Below are positions 26,180 through 35,938 of a stretch of 64,000 nucleotides of DNA, in pieces. The translations under genes and the position numbers were made by a program. The stretch is taken from assembly GCA_026984795.1 (NCBI GenBank), contig JALSRK010000053.1:1-64000 (forward strand), read 5' to 3'. The notes below the pieces were generated by a model that saw only the letters and a program-made list of their open reading frames with translations, did not search any database and was not told the origin of the DNA. Position 1 is the first letter of the stretch; each line of letters opens with the position of its first letter. The stretch is from Solibacteraceae bacterium. Lineage in GTDB: Bacteria; Acidobacteriota; Terriglobia; Bryobacterales; Bryobacteraceae.

Positions 26180-27181
26180 TCAGGGTTTACGGCGCAACAC
26201 CGGCGGCTTGTCGTCGTCCTCTTCGGTGGGCTTCTTGACCGATTCGTCGCGGGTGATCACCCCCACGCGGCGGCGGACCTTGGGCCGGTTGGCGAGGCGC
26301 GATTTCCGCAACTCGGGATTCAGGAATTCCCGCAGCCGCTTTTGGACCTTGACGAATTCGGAGGTGGTGACCAGGTACTCGGGCTTGGCCGGGAGGATCG
26401 TCTCCATCTCTTTCTGAGCGGCCTGAATGCGGTCGTCGGTCATCGGGTGGCTGCGGAAGACCGAGGCGATGGCGCTGGGCTTGGTCTTCTGGAGCGAAGC
26501 GAGTTTCTCGAAGAAATCGACGAAGGCGGTCGGGTCGTAGCCGGCGGCATAGAGGTACTGCAGGCCGAGGTAGTCGGCCTCGCGCTCGAAGGCGCGGGAG
26601 AACTGCATGAAGGCGACGGGCAGCGCCACGCCCGCCGCTTGGGAGATGGCATAGCCGCCCCAGCCGCCGGTGAAGATGATGAGCGGGATGGTGGCCAGGT
26701 TGGCGATCTGGCCGCGGGTAGCCTGGCGGGTGCCGTGGCGAGCGGCGACGTGGGCGATCTCATGGGCGAGGACGCCGGCCATCTCCGCTTCCGTTTCAGC
26801 TTTGAGAATCAGGCCGGTGTGGACGTAACAGAAACCGCCGGGCAAGGCGAAGGCGTTGATTTCGGGGCTGACGATGACCTTGAACTGGAACGGGATGCGG
26901 GTGTCGGAATGCCGGGCGAGGTTCTGGCCGACGCGGTTGATGTACTCGGCGATGACGGGATCGTCTACGATCTTGGCCTGGCGCTCGATCTGGTCGGCGA
27001 ACTGCTTGCCCATGGCGATCTCTTTCTCGATGGAGTAGAAGTTGAGCTTGCCATCGACGTCGCGTTCGCCGATCTTGGTGACGTCGTCCTTGGGCTTCTT
27101 TTTCTTCTTACCGGCCGACGCCGGAGCGGCCGTGAGGCTGAGCGCCAGGACGGCAGCGGTGAGAATGCGTGTCCAGTGCAT
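26180..27181 (-). CDS. M48 family periplasmic metalloprotease
   Basis: Zinc endopeptidase of the M48 group that includes BepA and LoiP, likely outer-membrane or periplasmic quality control. 333 residues with a signal peptide (MHWTRILTAAVLALSLTAAP) followed by a lysine run. HEIAH (His140, Glu141, His144) binds zinc, with Glu201 in FEREADYLG as third ligand. SHPMTDDRI near residue 265 is typical of the group. Unlike BepA it lacks a TPR domain; the last 60 residues are charged and probably disordered. Upstream TACACT is a possible -10. Confidence 0.92.
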   Translation of the reverse strand: MHWTRILTAAVLALSLTAAPASAGKKKKKPKDDVTKIGERDVDGKLNFYSIEKEIAMGKQFADQIERQAKIVDDPVIAEYINRVGQNLARHSDTRIPFQFKVIVSPEINAFALPGGFCYVHTGLILKAETEAEMAGVLAHEIAHVAARHGTRQATRGQIANLATIPLIIFTGGWGGYAISQAAGVALPVAFMQFSRAFEREADYLGLQYLYAAGYDPTAFVDFFEKLASLQKTKPSAIASVFRSHPMTDDRIQAAQKEMETILPAKPEYLVTTSEFVKVQKRLREFLNPELRKSRLANRPKVRRRVGVITRDESVKKPTEEDDDKPPVLRRKP

Positions 27182-27280
27182 GGCTGCGCCCCTGTTCCGT
27201 TATTTCTAGTGTACCCGGTCCCGGTCGGGATCCTCCCCTGTTTGGATGCGGCCCGGCAGAACTGCGTTCCCGGAAAACGG

Positions 27281-28702
27281 CTAGTCCAGCTCGCCGACGC
27301 GGTGCAGTTTCATGATGTTGGCGGGCCCCATGCGGCCGACGGGGAAGCCGGCGAGGATGACGACCATGTCGCCGGGTTCGAGGCCGGCGCGGGCCCGAAG
27401 CAGACGATCCACCGTGACCAGCACCTTGTCGGAGGACTCCTGCACGGGGACGAGCAGAGGCCGGACGCCGTAGACCGCGTTGAGTTGCCGGACGACGGCG
27501 GCCGATGGGGTGAAGGCGTAAATAGGCACCGGCGGGCGGTAGCGGGCGACGAGGCGGGCGGTGGCGCCGCTGTTGGTGAACACGGCGATCGCAGAAGGGG
27601 CGGCAAGACGGGCCGCCCGATAAGCCGAGTCGGCGACGATCTCAGCGGACCCGGGATGCGAGGCGACGGGGGAGCGACGGAAGCCGCCCCGGTGATGGGC
27701 GGCATCGGCTTCGGTGGCGATGCGGGCCATCATGCGGGCGGCTTCGACGGGGTAACGGCCGGCCGAGGTTTCAGCCGAGAGCATCACGGCGTCGGTGCCG
27801 TCCTCGATGGCGTTGGCCACGTCGGAAACCTCGGCGCGGGTGGGAACCGGGCTGGAAATCATGGATTCCAGCATCTGGGTGGCGGTGATGACGAACTTGG
27901 CGCGTTCGCGGCACCGCTCGATGATCGCCTTCTGGATCTGGGGGACTTTCTCGAGGGGCATTTCGACGCCCAGGTCGCCGCGAGCCACCATGATGCCGTC
28001 GGAGACCTCGAGGATCTCGTCGAAGTTCTCCCAGGCCTCCGGCTTTTCGATCTTGGCGATGATGGGGAGGGCGGCGCCGGCTTTTTCGAGGAAGCGGCGG
28101 AGGTGGAGCACGTCGTCGGCGCGGCGGACGAAGGAGAGGGCGACGAGGTCGATGCCGGCGGCGAGGCCGAACTCGAGGTCGGCGATGTCCTTTTCGGTGA
28201 GCGAAGGGGTGCTGACGGCGACGCCGGGAAGGTTGACGCCCTTGCGGTCGCCGATGGGTCCGCCGACGACGACGCGGCAGCGGACCGAGTTCCCGTCGGA
28301 CGAGAGCACGCGCAGCTCGACGCTGCCGTCGGCGATCAAGACGCGGTCGCCGGGCTTGACGTCGCGGGGGAAGTCCGGGTAGTTGATGGTGGCGCGTTCG
28401 GAATCGCCCTCGACGGTTTCGGTGGTGAGGGTGAAGACGTCGCCTTCGATGAGTTCGCAGGCGCCGCCGCGAAACGTGCCAAGGCGGATCTTCGGCCCTT
28501 GAAGGTCCAGCAGGATCGCTTCTGTGTGGCCGGTCTCGGCGGCAAGGCGGCGGACGGCGTCGATGCGGGCGGCGTGTTCGACGTGGGTTCCGTGGGAGGC
28601 GTTGAGGCGGAAAACGTCCACGCCGGCTTCCATTAGGCTCCTGATGGTTTCGGGCGAATCGGAGGCGGGACCGAGGGTGGCGACGATCTTGGTGTTTCGC
28701 AT
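27281..28702 (-). CDS. pyk: Pyruvate kinase
   Basis: Last step of glycolysis: phosphoenolpyruvate plus ADP to pyruvate plus ATP. 473 residues. MRNTKIVATLGPAS and NASHGTH begin the A domain; LDLQGPKIRLG, the B domain with DGSVEL, IIAKIEKPEAWEN carrying the catalytic Lys, and ATQMLESMI follow. The C-terminal allosteric domain is complete (VFTNSGATARLVARYRP). Start at 28702, divergently placed only 36 bases from uppP, so the two promoters must overlap or lie within the neighbouring genes. Confidence 0.97.
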   Translation of the reverse strand: MRNTKIVATLGPASDSPETIRSLMEAGVDVFRLNASHGTHVEHAARIDAVRRLAAETGHTEAILLDLQGPKIRLGTFRGGACELIEGDVFTLTTETVEGDSERATINYPDFPRDVKPGDRVLIADGSVELRVLSSDGNSVRCRVVVGGPIGDRKGVNLPGVAVSTPSLTEKDIADLEFGLAAGIDLVALSFVRRADDVLHLRRFLEKAGAALPIIAKIEKPEAWENFDEILEVSDGIMVARGDLGVEMPLEKVPQIQKAIIERCRERAKFVITATQMLESMISSPVPTRAEVSDVANAIEDGTDAVMLSAETSAGRYPVEAARMMARIATEADAAHHRGGFRRSPVASHPGSAEIVADSAYRAARLAAPSAIAVFTNSGATARLVARYRPPVPIYAFTPSAAVVRQLNAVYGVRPLLVPVQESSDKVLVTVDRLLRARAGLEPGDMVVILAGFPVGRMGPANIMKLHRVGELD

Positions 28703-28738
28703 GAGGCGGGCTGCGGTACGATAACTGCTTTGTCCATT

Positions 28739-29566
28739 ATGTCGCTTCTACACGTGGTGCTGCTGGCGATCGTTCAGGGGTTCACGGAGTTTCTGCCGAT
28801 CAGCAGCTCGGCCCACCTGGCGATGATGCCGTGGCTGTTCCACTGGGCGGACCAGGGGCTCACCTTCGACATCGCGCTGCATTTCGGGACGCTGGCGGCG
28901 GTGGTGGTCTACTTCTTCCGGGACTGGCTGCAGATCGGGGCCCAGGCGTTCGGGCTGGGGTACCGGCCGTCGCCGGAGCTGGCCCGGAACCCGCGGCTGT
29001 TGTGGCTGCTGATGGCGGCGACGGTTCCGGTGGGGGTGGCCGGCCTGGCCTTGAAGGACTACGTCGAGACGGTGCTGCGCAGCCCTTACGTGATCGGCGG
29101 GATGCTGATCGGGGTGGGGCTGCTGATGGGCTGGGCGGACCGGATAGGGCGGCGCGAGAAGGACCTTGGCACGATCGGGACGGCGGATGGGCTGATCGTC
29201 GGGGCGGCGCAGGCTTTGGCCATCGTGCCGGGCACCTCGCGCAGCGGGATCACGATCACGGCGGGGCTGTTCCGGGGGATCGGCCGGGAGGCGGCGGCGC
29301 GCTTCTCGTTTCTGCTCTCGACGCCGGCCATTGCCGGGGCGGCGCTGAAGGCCTGGCTGGACCTGGCTGGGCAGGGCGGAGTGGCCCCGGGGATGTGGAC
29401 TCCGTTCCTGGTGGGGATGGCCGTGAGCGCGGCGACCGGCTGCGTGGTGATCGGCTTCTTCCTGAAGTTCCTGAGGCGGCACACGCTCAGGTTTTTTGTT
29501 GCGTACCGCGTGGTTTTTGGGATAATACTTATAGCTCTGGCTGTCTTCCGTCACCCGACGGGATGA
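28739..29566 (+). CDS. uppP: Undecaprenyl-diphosphatase
   Basis: Recycles the C55 lipid carrier by dephosphorylating undecaprenyl pyrophosphate, needed for peptidoglycan and surface polysaccharide. 275 residues, about eight membrane helices. Family motifs QGFTEFLPISSSAHL (residues about 12-26) and VPGTSRSGITI are intact. ATG 28739 is used; an in-frame TTG lies three codons earlier. It overlaps ftsK by four bases (ATGA). Over-expression of this family gives bacitracin resistance. Confidence 0.96.
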   Translation: MSLLHVVLLAIVQGFTEFLPISSSAHLAMMPWLFHWADQGLTFDIALHFGTLAAVVVYFFRDWLQIGAQAFGLGYRPSPELARNPRLLWLLMAATVPVGVAGLALKDYVETVLRSPYVIGGMLIGVGLLMGWADRIGRREKDLGTIGTADGLIVGAAQALAIVPGTSRSGITITAGLFRGIGREAAARFSFLLSTPAIAGAALKAWLDLAGQGGVAPGMWTPFLVGMAVSAATGCVVIGFFLKFLRRHTLRFFVAYRVVFGIILIALAVFRHPTG

Positions 29567-31917
29567 AAATATTGGGTCCTACGCCGTTCCGGCGGCTGAA
29601 CGAAGCCGGCGGACTGTTTCTTCTCTCCGTCTCCCTGTTTCTCACCCTAAGCCTGATCTCGTATCACCCGTCGGACCCGTCGTGGAACACGGCCACCGGT
29701 TCGGTGGCGCCGCTGAACTTGACTGGCACGGTCGGGTCGCACCTGGCGGACCTGCTGCTGCAGGCGCTGGGGCTGCCCTCCTTTCTTCTGCCTTTCTTCC
29801 TGGTGGCGCTGGGCTGGAAGTGGGTGCGCTCGCAGCCGGTGGACCATCCGTGGCTGCGGGTCGCCGGAGCCGCGTCGCTGACGACGGCGGCGGCGGCGCT
29901 GCTGGCGCTGATTCCGGATTGGCGTCTGTATGAGGGAGTAATCGCGCCGGGGGGCGTAGCGGGGATGCTGCTGGCGGGGACGCTGGTCTCGGTGCTGAAC
30001 CTGGCCGGCACGCTGCTCGTGCTGCTGACCTGCTTCCTGCTTTCGCTCTACTTGCTCTCCAGCTTTTCGTTCGCCCGACTGGCGCCGGCGGCCGAGCGCG
30101 TGAGGGGGCCGGTGGAATGGCTGGCAGGCTGGTGGGGCAGTCTGCGGCTGCGGCGCGGAAGAGGAGCGACGGAAGAGGTTCCCGAGGAGCGCGTGCGGGA
30201 GCGCGCCGCGCGGATGGCCCGGGTGTTCCAGCGGGACGACGCCGCCGGGGACGAGGCGGTGGAGCCTGAGGAAGCCTACCAGGAAGAGGACGTGGAGATT
30301 CCGATTCACACGCTCGAGGACATGCCACCTCCCCCGAGTCCCGAGCCGGACGGGTTGGAGGAAGCCGGGGTTCCGGCCGAGGCGCGCAGCCTGCCGACAG
30401 CGCCGGCCGCCCCGGGCGCTGAACGGCCCGAGGAGTACCGGCTTCCTTCAACCGATTTGTTGAGCGAGCCGCCGTTGCGGAACCCTTACAACGAGGCGGA
30501 GCTGAAGGCGATTGCGGCGGCGATCCGGTCCAAGTTCGAGGAATTCAACATCCGCGGCTCGGTGGTGCAGATCAACCACGGTCCGGTAGTGACGACCTTC
30601 GAGTTCAAGCCGGAGCCGGGGATCAAGTACAGCCGGATCACGTCGCTGACCGACGACCTGTGCCTGGGGCTGGAGGCCGAGTCGATCCTGATCGAGCGCA
30701 TTCCGGGCAAGCCGACGGTGGGCATCGAAGTGCCGAACCGCAAGCGGGAGATCATCAGCCTGCGGCAGGTGATCGAGTCCGATGAGTTCCGCAAGTTGAA
30801 GTCGCGGCTGCCAGTGCCGTTGGGCAAGGACATCAACGGGCGGATCCGGCTCACCGCGCTCGAGAGCATGCCGCATCTGCTGATCGCCGGCTCGACGGGC
30901 TCGGGCAAGAGCGTAATGCTGAACTCGACGCTGATGGCGACGCTCTACCGGGCCACACCGGACGAGGTGCGGATGATTCTGGTGGATCCGAAGCGGGTGG
31001 AACTGGGCATCTACGAGGACATCCCGCACCTGCTGACGCCGGTGATCACCGATCCGCGGAAGGCGACCAACGCGCTGCGCAACGCGGTGGTCGAGATGGA
31101 GCGGCGCTACAAGCTGCTGGCGGCGTTGAGCGTACGGAACCTGGAGCAGTACAACCGCAAGGTCCGGGCGTTGTTGGAGCGGCGGCGGACGATCACGCCG
31201 GAGGCGGAGGGGCCGGGTTGGGAGCAGTTGCGGCCGCTGCCCTACATCTTGATCGTCATCGACGAGCTGGCGGACCTGATGATGGTGGAGCGGGCGAACG
31301 TGGAGGCTTCAGTGGCGCGGCTCTCCCAGATGGCGCGGGCGGTGGGCGTGCATCTGGTGCTGGCGACGCAGCGGCCGAGCGTGGACGTGATCACCGGGCT
31401 GATCAAGAACAACCTGCCGGCGCGGATCAGCTTCCGGGTGGCGACGCGGTTCGACTCGCGGACGATCATCGACACCATGGGGGCCGAGCGGCTGCTGGGC
31501 AAGGGCGACATGCTGTTCCTGCCGCCCGGCTCGTCGCGGCTGATCCGCCTGCACGGGGCCTTCGTCAGCGAAGAAGAGATCACGGCGGTGGTGGAGTTCT
31601 GGAAAGAACAGGCGCGTCCCGAATACGACGAAACGTTCCTCCTGGCGCCGCCGGAGGACGGCGAGGCCGGCGAGGGCGGTGAGGAAGTGGATCGCGACGA
31701 TCCACTCTACGAGCAGGCCGTGCGGGTGGTGCTCGAGATGGGCAAGGCCTCGACGTCGATTCTGCAGCGGCGGCTGCGGATCGGCTACGGGCGGGCGGCC
31801 CGGCTGCTGGACATCATGCAGAAGGAGGGCATCATCGGGCCGCCGGACGGCAGCCGGCCGCGCGAGGTGCTGAAGGCGCCGGACTGGCTCGAAGAGGTGG
31901 AGCGGCAGTTGCGATAG
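29563..31917 (+). CDS. ftsK: FtsK/SpoIIIE DNA translocase
   Basis: Septal DNA pump that clears chromosomes from the closing septum and activates dif recombination. 784 residues. Four N-terminal transmembrane helices (about residues 20-200), an acidic proline-rich linker (200-310), and the motor domain with Walker A GSTGSGKS (about 445), Walker B ILIVIDELADLM and ATQRPSVDVITG. The C-terminal gamma winged helix (about 715-775; ASTSILQRRLRIGYGRAARL) would recognise KOPS-like sequences. The start overlaps the uppP stop, a wall-synthesis and division pairing. The linker is short compared with E. coli FtsK. Confidence 0.97.
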   Translation: MKILGPTPFRRLNEAGGLFLLSVSLFLTLSLISYHPSDPSWNTATGSVAPLNLTGTVGSHLADLLLQALGLPSFLLPFFLVALGWKWVRSQPVDHPWLRVAGAASLTTAAAALLALIPDWRLYEGVIAPGGVAGMLLAGTLVSVLNLAGTLLVLLTCFLLSLYLLSSFSFARLAPAAERVRGPVEWLAGWWGSLRLRRGRGATEEVPEERVRERAARMARVFQRDDAAGDEAVEPEEAYQEEDVEIPIHTLEDMPPPPSPEPDGLEEAGVPAEARSLPTAPAAPGAERPEEYRLPSTDLLSEPPLRNPYNEAELKAIAAAIRSKFEEFNIRGSVVQINHGPVVTTFEFKPEPGIKYSRITSLTDDLCLGLEAESILIERIPGKPTVGIEVPNRKREIISLRQVIESDEFRKLKSRLPVPLGKDINGRIRLTALESMPHLLIAGSTGSGKSVMLNSTLMATLYRATPDEVRMILVDPKRVELGIYEDIPHLLTPVITDPRKATNALRNAVVEMERRYKLLAALSVRNLEQYNRKVRALLERRRTITPEAEGPGWEQLRPLPYILIVIDELADLMMVERANVEASVARLSQMARAVGVHLVLATQRPSVDVITGLIKNNLPARISFRVATRFDSRTIIDTMGAERLLGKGDMLFLPPGSSRLIRLHGAFVSEEEITAVVEFWKEQARPEYDETFLLAPPEDGEAGEGGEEVDRDDPLYEQAVRVVLEMGKASTSILQRRLRIGYGRAARLLDIMQKEGIIGPPDGSRPREVLKAPDWLEEVERQLR

Positions 31918-32008
31918 CGCCGGGGCCGGCCTTCGCGCGACGCCCGCCGTTCCCGTTTCCTGCGTGCCGTAGGATGAAGAGGAGCTGCGCCATCCGGCGC
32001 GCGAAACG

Positions 32009-33121
32009 ATGCGGATTCAGATCGACGCCACTCCTCTGCTGCTGCGCAGCGCCGGGGTGAAGAACTACCTCTACTACTGGCTGCGGGCGCTCGAGGAAGA
32101 GGCGGGCGAGGACGAGATCCTGGCGTTCCCGTATCTGGAAGAGTTCGGCGCGCTGACCCACGAGGGCTCGGTGATCGCGCCGGCGGGGACGTGGCCGCGG
32201 CTGGGGCTGCTCTACTTCGTCAACGTGCCGGGCAACCGGGCGATCGACTGGATCGCGGCGCGCGGCGACGTCTTCCATGCCTCGAACCAGGTGCGGAACC
32301 CGCCGCGCAACGTGCCGCTGACGGCGACGATCCACGACATGACCTGCTGGCTGATGCCGGAGCTGCACACGCCGGCGAACGTGCGGGCGGACCAGAACTT
32401 CGCCGAGAAGGTGCTCACGCGGGCGGCGGGGCTGATCGCCGTGTCGGAGAACACGCGCCGGGACGCGATCCGCCTGCTGGGGCTGGATCCGGAGAAGGTG
32501 TGGACGATTCACTCCGGGGTGGCGGAGAGTTTCTTCCAGGTAAGCGAAACGGACGTGCGGCGGGCGGCGGAGCGCTACCGGCTGGAGCGGCCGTACGTCT
32601 TGTTCGTCGGCACCATCGAGCCGCGCAAGAACCTCGATACGCTGATCGACGCCTACGCGGGGCTGCCGGAGAGCGTGCGGCGGGAGGTGGAGCTGGTGGT
32701 GGCCGGGCCGGCGGGCTGGGCCGCGGAGCGGACGCGGCGGCGGCTGGAGGCGGGCGCACCGGGCGTGCGGTATCTGGGTTATGTTCCGGAAGAAGACCTG
32801 CCGGGGCTGACGGCAGGGGCGGCGGTGTTTGCCTACGTCTCTCTCTACGAGGGCTTCGGGTTCCCGGTGGCGCAGGCGATGGCGTGCGGCGTGCCGGTGG
32901 TGGTCTCGAACGTCTCCTCGTTGCCGGAGATCGCCGGCGAGGGCGGCCTGGCGGTGGATCCGCGGAGTCCGGCGGAGATCGCGGCGGCGCTGGACCGGCT
33001 GCTGGCGGACGCCGGGCTGCGGGAGAAGCTGGGCGCCCGGGGCCGCGAAATTGCGCGGCGCTACCGCTGGAGCGAGTGCGCGCGTCGATCGCTCGAATTC
33101 TTTCACGCCGTGGCGGACTGA
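32009..33121 (+). CDS. Glycosyltransferase family 4
   Basis: GT-B fold retaining glycosyltransferase, 370 residues, cytoplasmic. GTIEPRKNLDTLI marks the start of the nucleotide-sugar-binding half, and SLYEGFGFPVAQAMACGVPV contains the conserved EX7E-type Glu pair. The acceptor half begins MRIQIDATPLLLRSAGVKNY. Likely builds exopolysaccharide or a lipid-linked glycan, consistent with rfb genes and uppP nearby. No clear ribosome binding site; the preceding 91 bases after ftsK show no terminator. Confidence 0.93.
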   Translation: MRIQIDATPLLLRSAGVKNYLYYWLRALEEEAGEDEILAFPYLEEFGALTHEGSVIAPAGTWPRLGLLYFVNVPGNRAIDWIAARGDVFHASNQVRNPPRNVPLTATIHDMTCWLMPELHTPANVRADQNFAEKVLTRAAGLIAVSENTRRDAIRLLGLDPEKVWTIHSGVAESFFQVSETDVRRAAERYRLERPYVLFVGTIEPRKNLDTLIDAYAGLPESVRREVELVVAGPAGWAAERTRRRLEAGAPGVRYLGYVPEEDLPGLTAGAAVFAYVSLYEGFGFPVAQAMACGVPVVVSNVSSLPEIAGEGGLAVDPRSPAEIAAALDRLLADAGLREKLGARGREIARRYRWSECARRSLEFFHAVAD

Positions 33122-33217
33122 ACGGGCAACCCGGTTGCCGTAGCGGGCGGCGGCGGTGAGAGGATGGAAGAGGGGGGCGCGAGGAGGCTGTTCTCATCCC
33201 GGGGGAAAGAGAGCCAG

Positions 33218-34246
33218 ATGAGCGCAACGCGAAGTTTGCCGCGGGTTGCGGTGACGATGGGAGACGCGGCGGGCGTGGGGCCCGAGCTGTGCCTGCGGCT
33301 GCTGCAGGAGCCGGAAGCGCTCGGGGCGGCCGTGCTGCTGGTGTTCGGCGACGCCGCGCTGCTGAGGCGGGTGGCGCGGGCGTGCGGGCTGCCGGAACCG
33401 GGGCGGGTGGTGGCGGCCGGAGAGTTCCAGCAGGGCGCGACGCCGGAGGGCCCGGCGGTGGTGGACTTCGCGAATCTCGACGCTGGGGCCGTGCGTCCGG
33501 GTCAGGTGCAACCGGAGTGCGGGCGCGCTGCGTATCAATACATTGAGGCGGCGGTGAAAGCGGCGCTGGAAGGCCGGGTGGCGGCGATTGCCACGGCGCC
33601 GATCAACAAGAAAGCGCTGCGGGCCGCCGGAGTTCCCTACCCGGGGCACACCGAGATGCTGGCGGCGCTCACCGGGAGCCGGCGGGTGTGCATGATGCTG
33701 GCCTCCGAAGAGTTGACGGTCAGCATGGCGACCGGGCACATTGGTCTGAACCGGGTACCGCAATCGCTCTCGGTGGAGCGGGTGCGGGAGACGATCGCGC
33801 TCACCGCCGGGGCGGTGGAGCGGTTCCAGGGGCGGGCGCCGCGGCTCGGCGTCTGCGGATTGAACCCGCATGCCGGCGAGCACGGGCTGTTCGGGGAGCA
33901 GGAGGAAGAGAGGTTCATCGAGCCGGCGATTCGCGCGGCCCGGGAGGCGGGCATCGACGTGGAGGGCCCCGTCCCGCCGGACACGGCTTTCGTGCCGGAG
34001 CGGCGGCGGCGCTGGGACGCGATCGTGTGCATGTACCACGACCAGGGCCACATCCCGTTCAAGATGCTGGCCTTCGACACCGGGGTGAACATCACCCTGG
34101 GGCTGCCGCTGGTGCGGGTTTCCGTGGACCACGGTACGGCGTTCGACATCGCCTGGACGGGGCGGGCGCGGGTGCGGAGCATGATCGAGGCGGTGCGCTG
34201 GGCGGCCCGGCTGGGAGCGGCGGAAAAGGCGCGGCGGAAGAGTTGA
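33218..34246 (+). CDS. PdxA-family 4-phosphohydroxy acid dehydrogenase
   Basis: NAD- and metal-dependent oxidative decarboxylase of the PdxA fold, 342 residues. VTMGDAAGVGPEL, ATAPINKKAL and the metal-binding histidines His174 (ATGHIGLN), His218 (LNPHAGE) and His274 (CMYHDQGHIP) are conserved. ATG 33218 follows GGGGGAAAGAGAG. Immediately followed by a DUF1537 kinase, the pairing of PdxA2 with DtnK that degrades D-threonate or D-erythronate via a 4-phosphate to dihydroxyacetone phosphate. That pairing makes PdxA2 likelier than the vitamin B6 enzyme, but if this is the only copy in the genome it may serve both. Confidence 0.88.
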   Translation: MSATRSLPRVAVTMGDAAGVGPELCLRLLQEPEALGAAVLLVFGDAALLRRVARACGLPEPGRVVAAGEFQQGATPEGPAVVDFANLDAGAVRPGQVQPECGRAAYQYIEAAVKAALEGRVAAIATAPINKKALRAAGVPYPGHTEMLAALTGSRRVCMMLASEELTVSMATGHIGLNRVPQSLSVERVRETIALTAGAVERFQGRAPRLGVCGLNPHAGEHGLFGEQEEERFIEPAIRAAREAGIDVEGPVPPDTAFVPERRRRWDAIVCMYHDQGHIPFKMLAFDTGVNITLGLPLVRVSVDHGTAFDIAWTGRARVRSMIEAVRWAARLGAAEKARRKS

Positions 34247-34253
34247 AGCGGCT

Positions 34254-35444
34254 ATGTACGTAGTGGTTGCAGACGATCTCTCGGGCGCCGCCGAAACCGG
34301 CGGCGTGGCGGTGCGGTACGGCCTGATAGCGGAAGTGGCGTTGGACGAGATCCCGGAGTCGCGCCCGCAGGCTCTGATCGTGGATACGAACACGCGCTCG
34401 CTGCCGGGGCGCGATGCGGCGGAGCGAATCGTGGCGCTCGGACCGGCTCTGGAGCAGATCCGCAAGCTCCGGCTGTTCAAGAAGGTCGATTCGGTGTTAC
34501 GCGGCCCGGTGGCGGCCGAGGCGGCGGCGCTGATGGAAGCGGCGGGCAAGGCGCGGGCGCTGCTGGTTCCGGCGAATCCGGGCATGGGGCGGGTGATTCG
34601 GGACGGCCGCTACTGGATGGGGGGGCGGCCGGTGGAGGAGACCGACTTCCGGTTCGATCCCGAGCACCCGGTGCGGACCTCGGACGTGGTGAAGATGGCC
34701 GGAGCGGCGCCAGCGGGGGCGCCGGTGACCGTAAGGAAGCCCGGTGAGCCGCTGCCGGAGAAAGGGATCGTCATCGGTGAAGCGGCGTCGGCGGAAGACC
34801 TGGAGACGTGGGCCAAGGCCTGCGACGAGCGGACGCTGGCGGGCGGGGCGGCGGAGTTCTTCGCCGCGTATCTCGAGGCGAAGGGGCACGCGCGGGCCCC
34901 GGCGGGCGAGACGGCGATGGCGCCGGAAGAGCGGATCCTGATCCTGTCGGGGAGCGCGTCGGCGGTGAGCCGGGAGCAGCTCCGGGAGTTGCGGCGGCGG
35001 GGGATTCCGCTGGTGGAGATGCCTCCGGAGCTGTACCCGGCGGCGGGCCGGGTGGACCCCATCATCCACGAGTGGGCGCTCTCGGTGGCGTATACCTTCC
35101 GGCGGACGGGGCGGGTGATTGCGGCGATCGGACGGCCGCCGCTACCGGGACAGCCGCGGGCCGCCCGTTTCGCCGCATACCTGGCGGAGATGGCCGCGCA
35201 GGTGCTGGAGCGCTATCCGGCCCGGCACATCTGGGTGGAAGGCGGCGCGACGGCGGCGGCGCTGGTTCGGCGGCTCCGCTGGAAGCGGCTGGAAGTTGTC
35301 GAAGAGCTACGGCCGGGCGTAGTCCGGCTACGGCCGTCCGGCCAGGAGACGCCGTTGATCGTAGTCAAACCGGGCAGCTACGACTGGCTGGAGCTGCTGG
35401 GGGCGGCGGTGGCGAAGGAGGACCACACGGCGCGGCGGGGGTGA
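34254..35444 (+). CDS. Four-carbon acid sugar kinase family protein (DUF1537)
   Basis: ATP-dependent kinase of the DtnK/OtnK family, 396 residues. N-terminal substrate domain VVADDLSGAAETGGVAVRYG, with KKVDSVLRGPVAAE and PANPGMGRVI; C-terminal nucleotide domain with ILSGSASAVS, IWVEGGATAAALVRRL and VKPGSYD. Only 7 bases after the PdxA-type gene. Together they would phosphorylate then oxidise and decarboxylate a four-carbon aldonic acid. The usual transporter and GntR/DeoR regulator are missing here, so the substrate route into the cell is unknown. Confidence 0.9.
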   Translation: MYVVVADDLSGAAETGGVAVRYGLIAEVALDEIPESRPQALIVDTNTRSLPGRDAAERIVALGPALEQIRKLRLFKKVDSVLRGPVAAEAAALMEAAGKARALLVPANPGMGRVIRDGRYWMGGRPVEETDFRFDPEHPVRTSDVVKMAGAAPAGAPVTVRKPGEPLPEKGIVIGEAASAEDLETWAKACDERTLAGGAAEFFAAYLEAKGHARAPAGETAMAPEERILILSGSASAVSREQLRELRRRGIPLVEMPPELYPAAGRVDPIIHEWALSVAYTFRRTGRVIAAIGRPPLPGQPRAARFAAYLAEMAAQVLERYPARHIWVEGGATAAALVRRLRWKRLEVVEELRPGVVRLRPSGQETPLIVVKPGSYDWLELLGAAVAKEDHTARRG

Positions 35445-35578
35445 AGCTGCGCGCAGCGGTCGACTGGTATCGGCCAGCCGGGCAGCGGGGAGGAACGTGC
35501 CGAGGGAGGGTTTGCTATCCGTCTCGCTCGAGAATCCGGCGGAGCCGCTCTCTGGTGCGTCGATGAGAGCCTTCGGAG

Positions 35579-35655
35579 TGGTGGGCGCGACAGGACTCGA
35601 ACCTGTGGCCTCCTGCGTGTGAAGCAGGCGCTCTAACCAACTGAGCTACGCGCCC
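35579..35655 (-). tRNA. tRNA-Val (CAC), 3' CCA encoded
   Basis: On the minus strand: acceptor GGGCGCG pairs with CGCGCCC; D arm GCTC/GAGC; anticodon stem CCTGC/GCAGG with loop TTCACAC, anticodon CAC reading GUG; T arm ACAGG TTCGAGT CCTGT; discriminator A and an encoded CCA. All stems are fully paired, so the tRNA should be functional. It lies between a plus-strand kinase gene and a plus-strand oxidoreductase gene. Confidence 0.97.
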
Positions 35656-35807
35656 GACGAATGAATTCCGCGGGTGTCGGTGTGCCGTCTGCGGGAGAAG
35701 CCGCGGGCGCTCGGTGGAGCTCGCGCCTCTGTCGCTGCAACCGTCTTCGCGCAGACCGCTCCCGGACGACAAGCTGCAGCCCGGCCGCAACGGCGTTCAC
35801 CTCGCTC

Positions 35808-35813
35808 ATTATA
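35808..35813 (-). promoter_or_regulatory. Extended -10 facing tRNA-Val
   Basis: TATAAT on the minus strand with TG one base upstream. No good -35 is visible. It is the best promoter candidate for the tRNA, although the distance implies a long 5' leader. Confidence 0.35.
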
Positions 35814-35896
35814 TCAAGCCTCTGGTTTCCGGAACGATTGCCTCGGCGCGCTGGCTCGGATCTTCTGCTCTTCGCCGCTCCCGGCGCGGTCCGCCG

Positions 35897-35938
35897 CCGG
35901 ACAACTCACGTGCGAATTCCACCGGACAACTCACATGC
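35897..35938 (+). repeat. Direct repeat upstream of the Gfo/Idh gene
   Basis: CCGGACAACTCACGTGC (35897-35913) and CCGGACAACTCACATGC (35922-35938): two 17-base copies with one mismatch, 25 bases apart start to start. They lie 84 bases before the oxidoreductase start and could be tandem regulator sites. Confidence 0.55.
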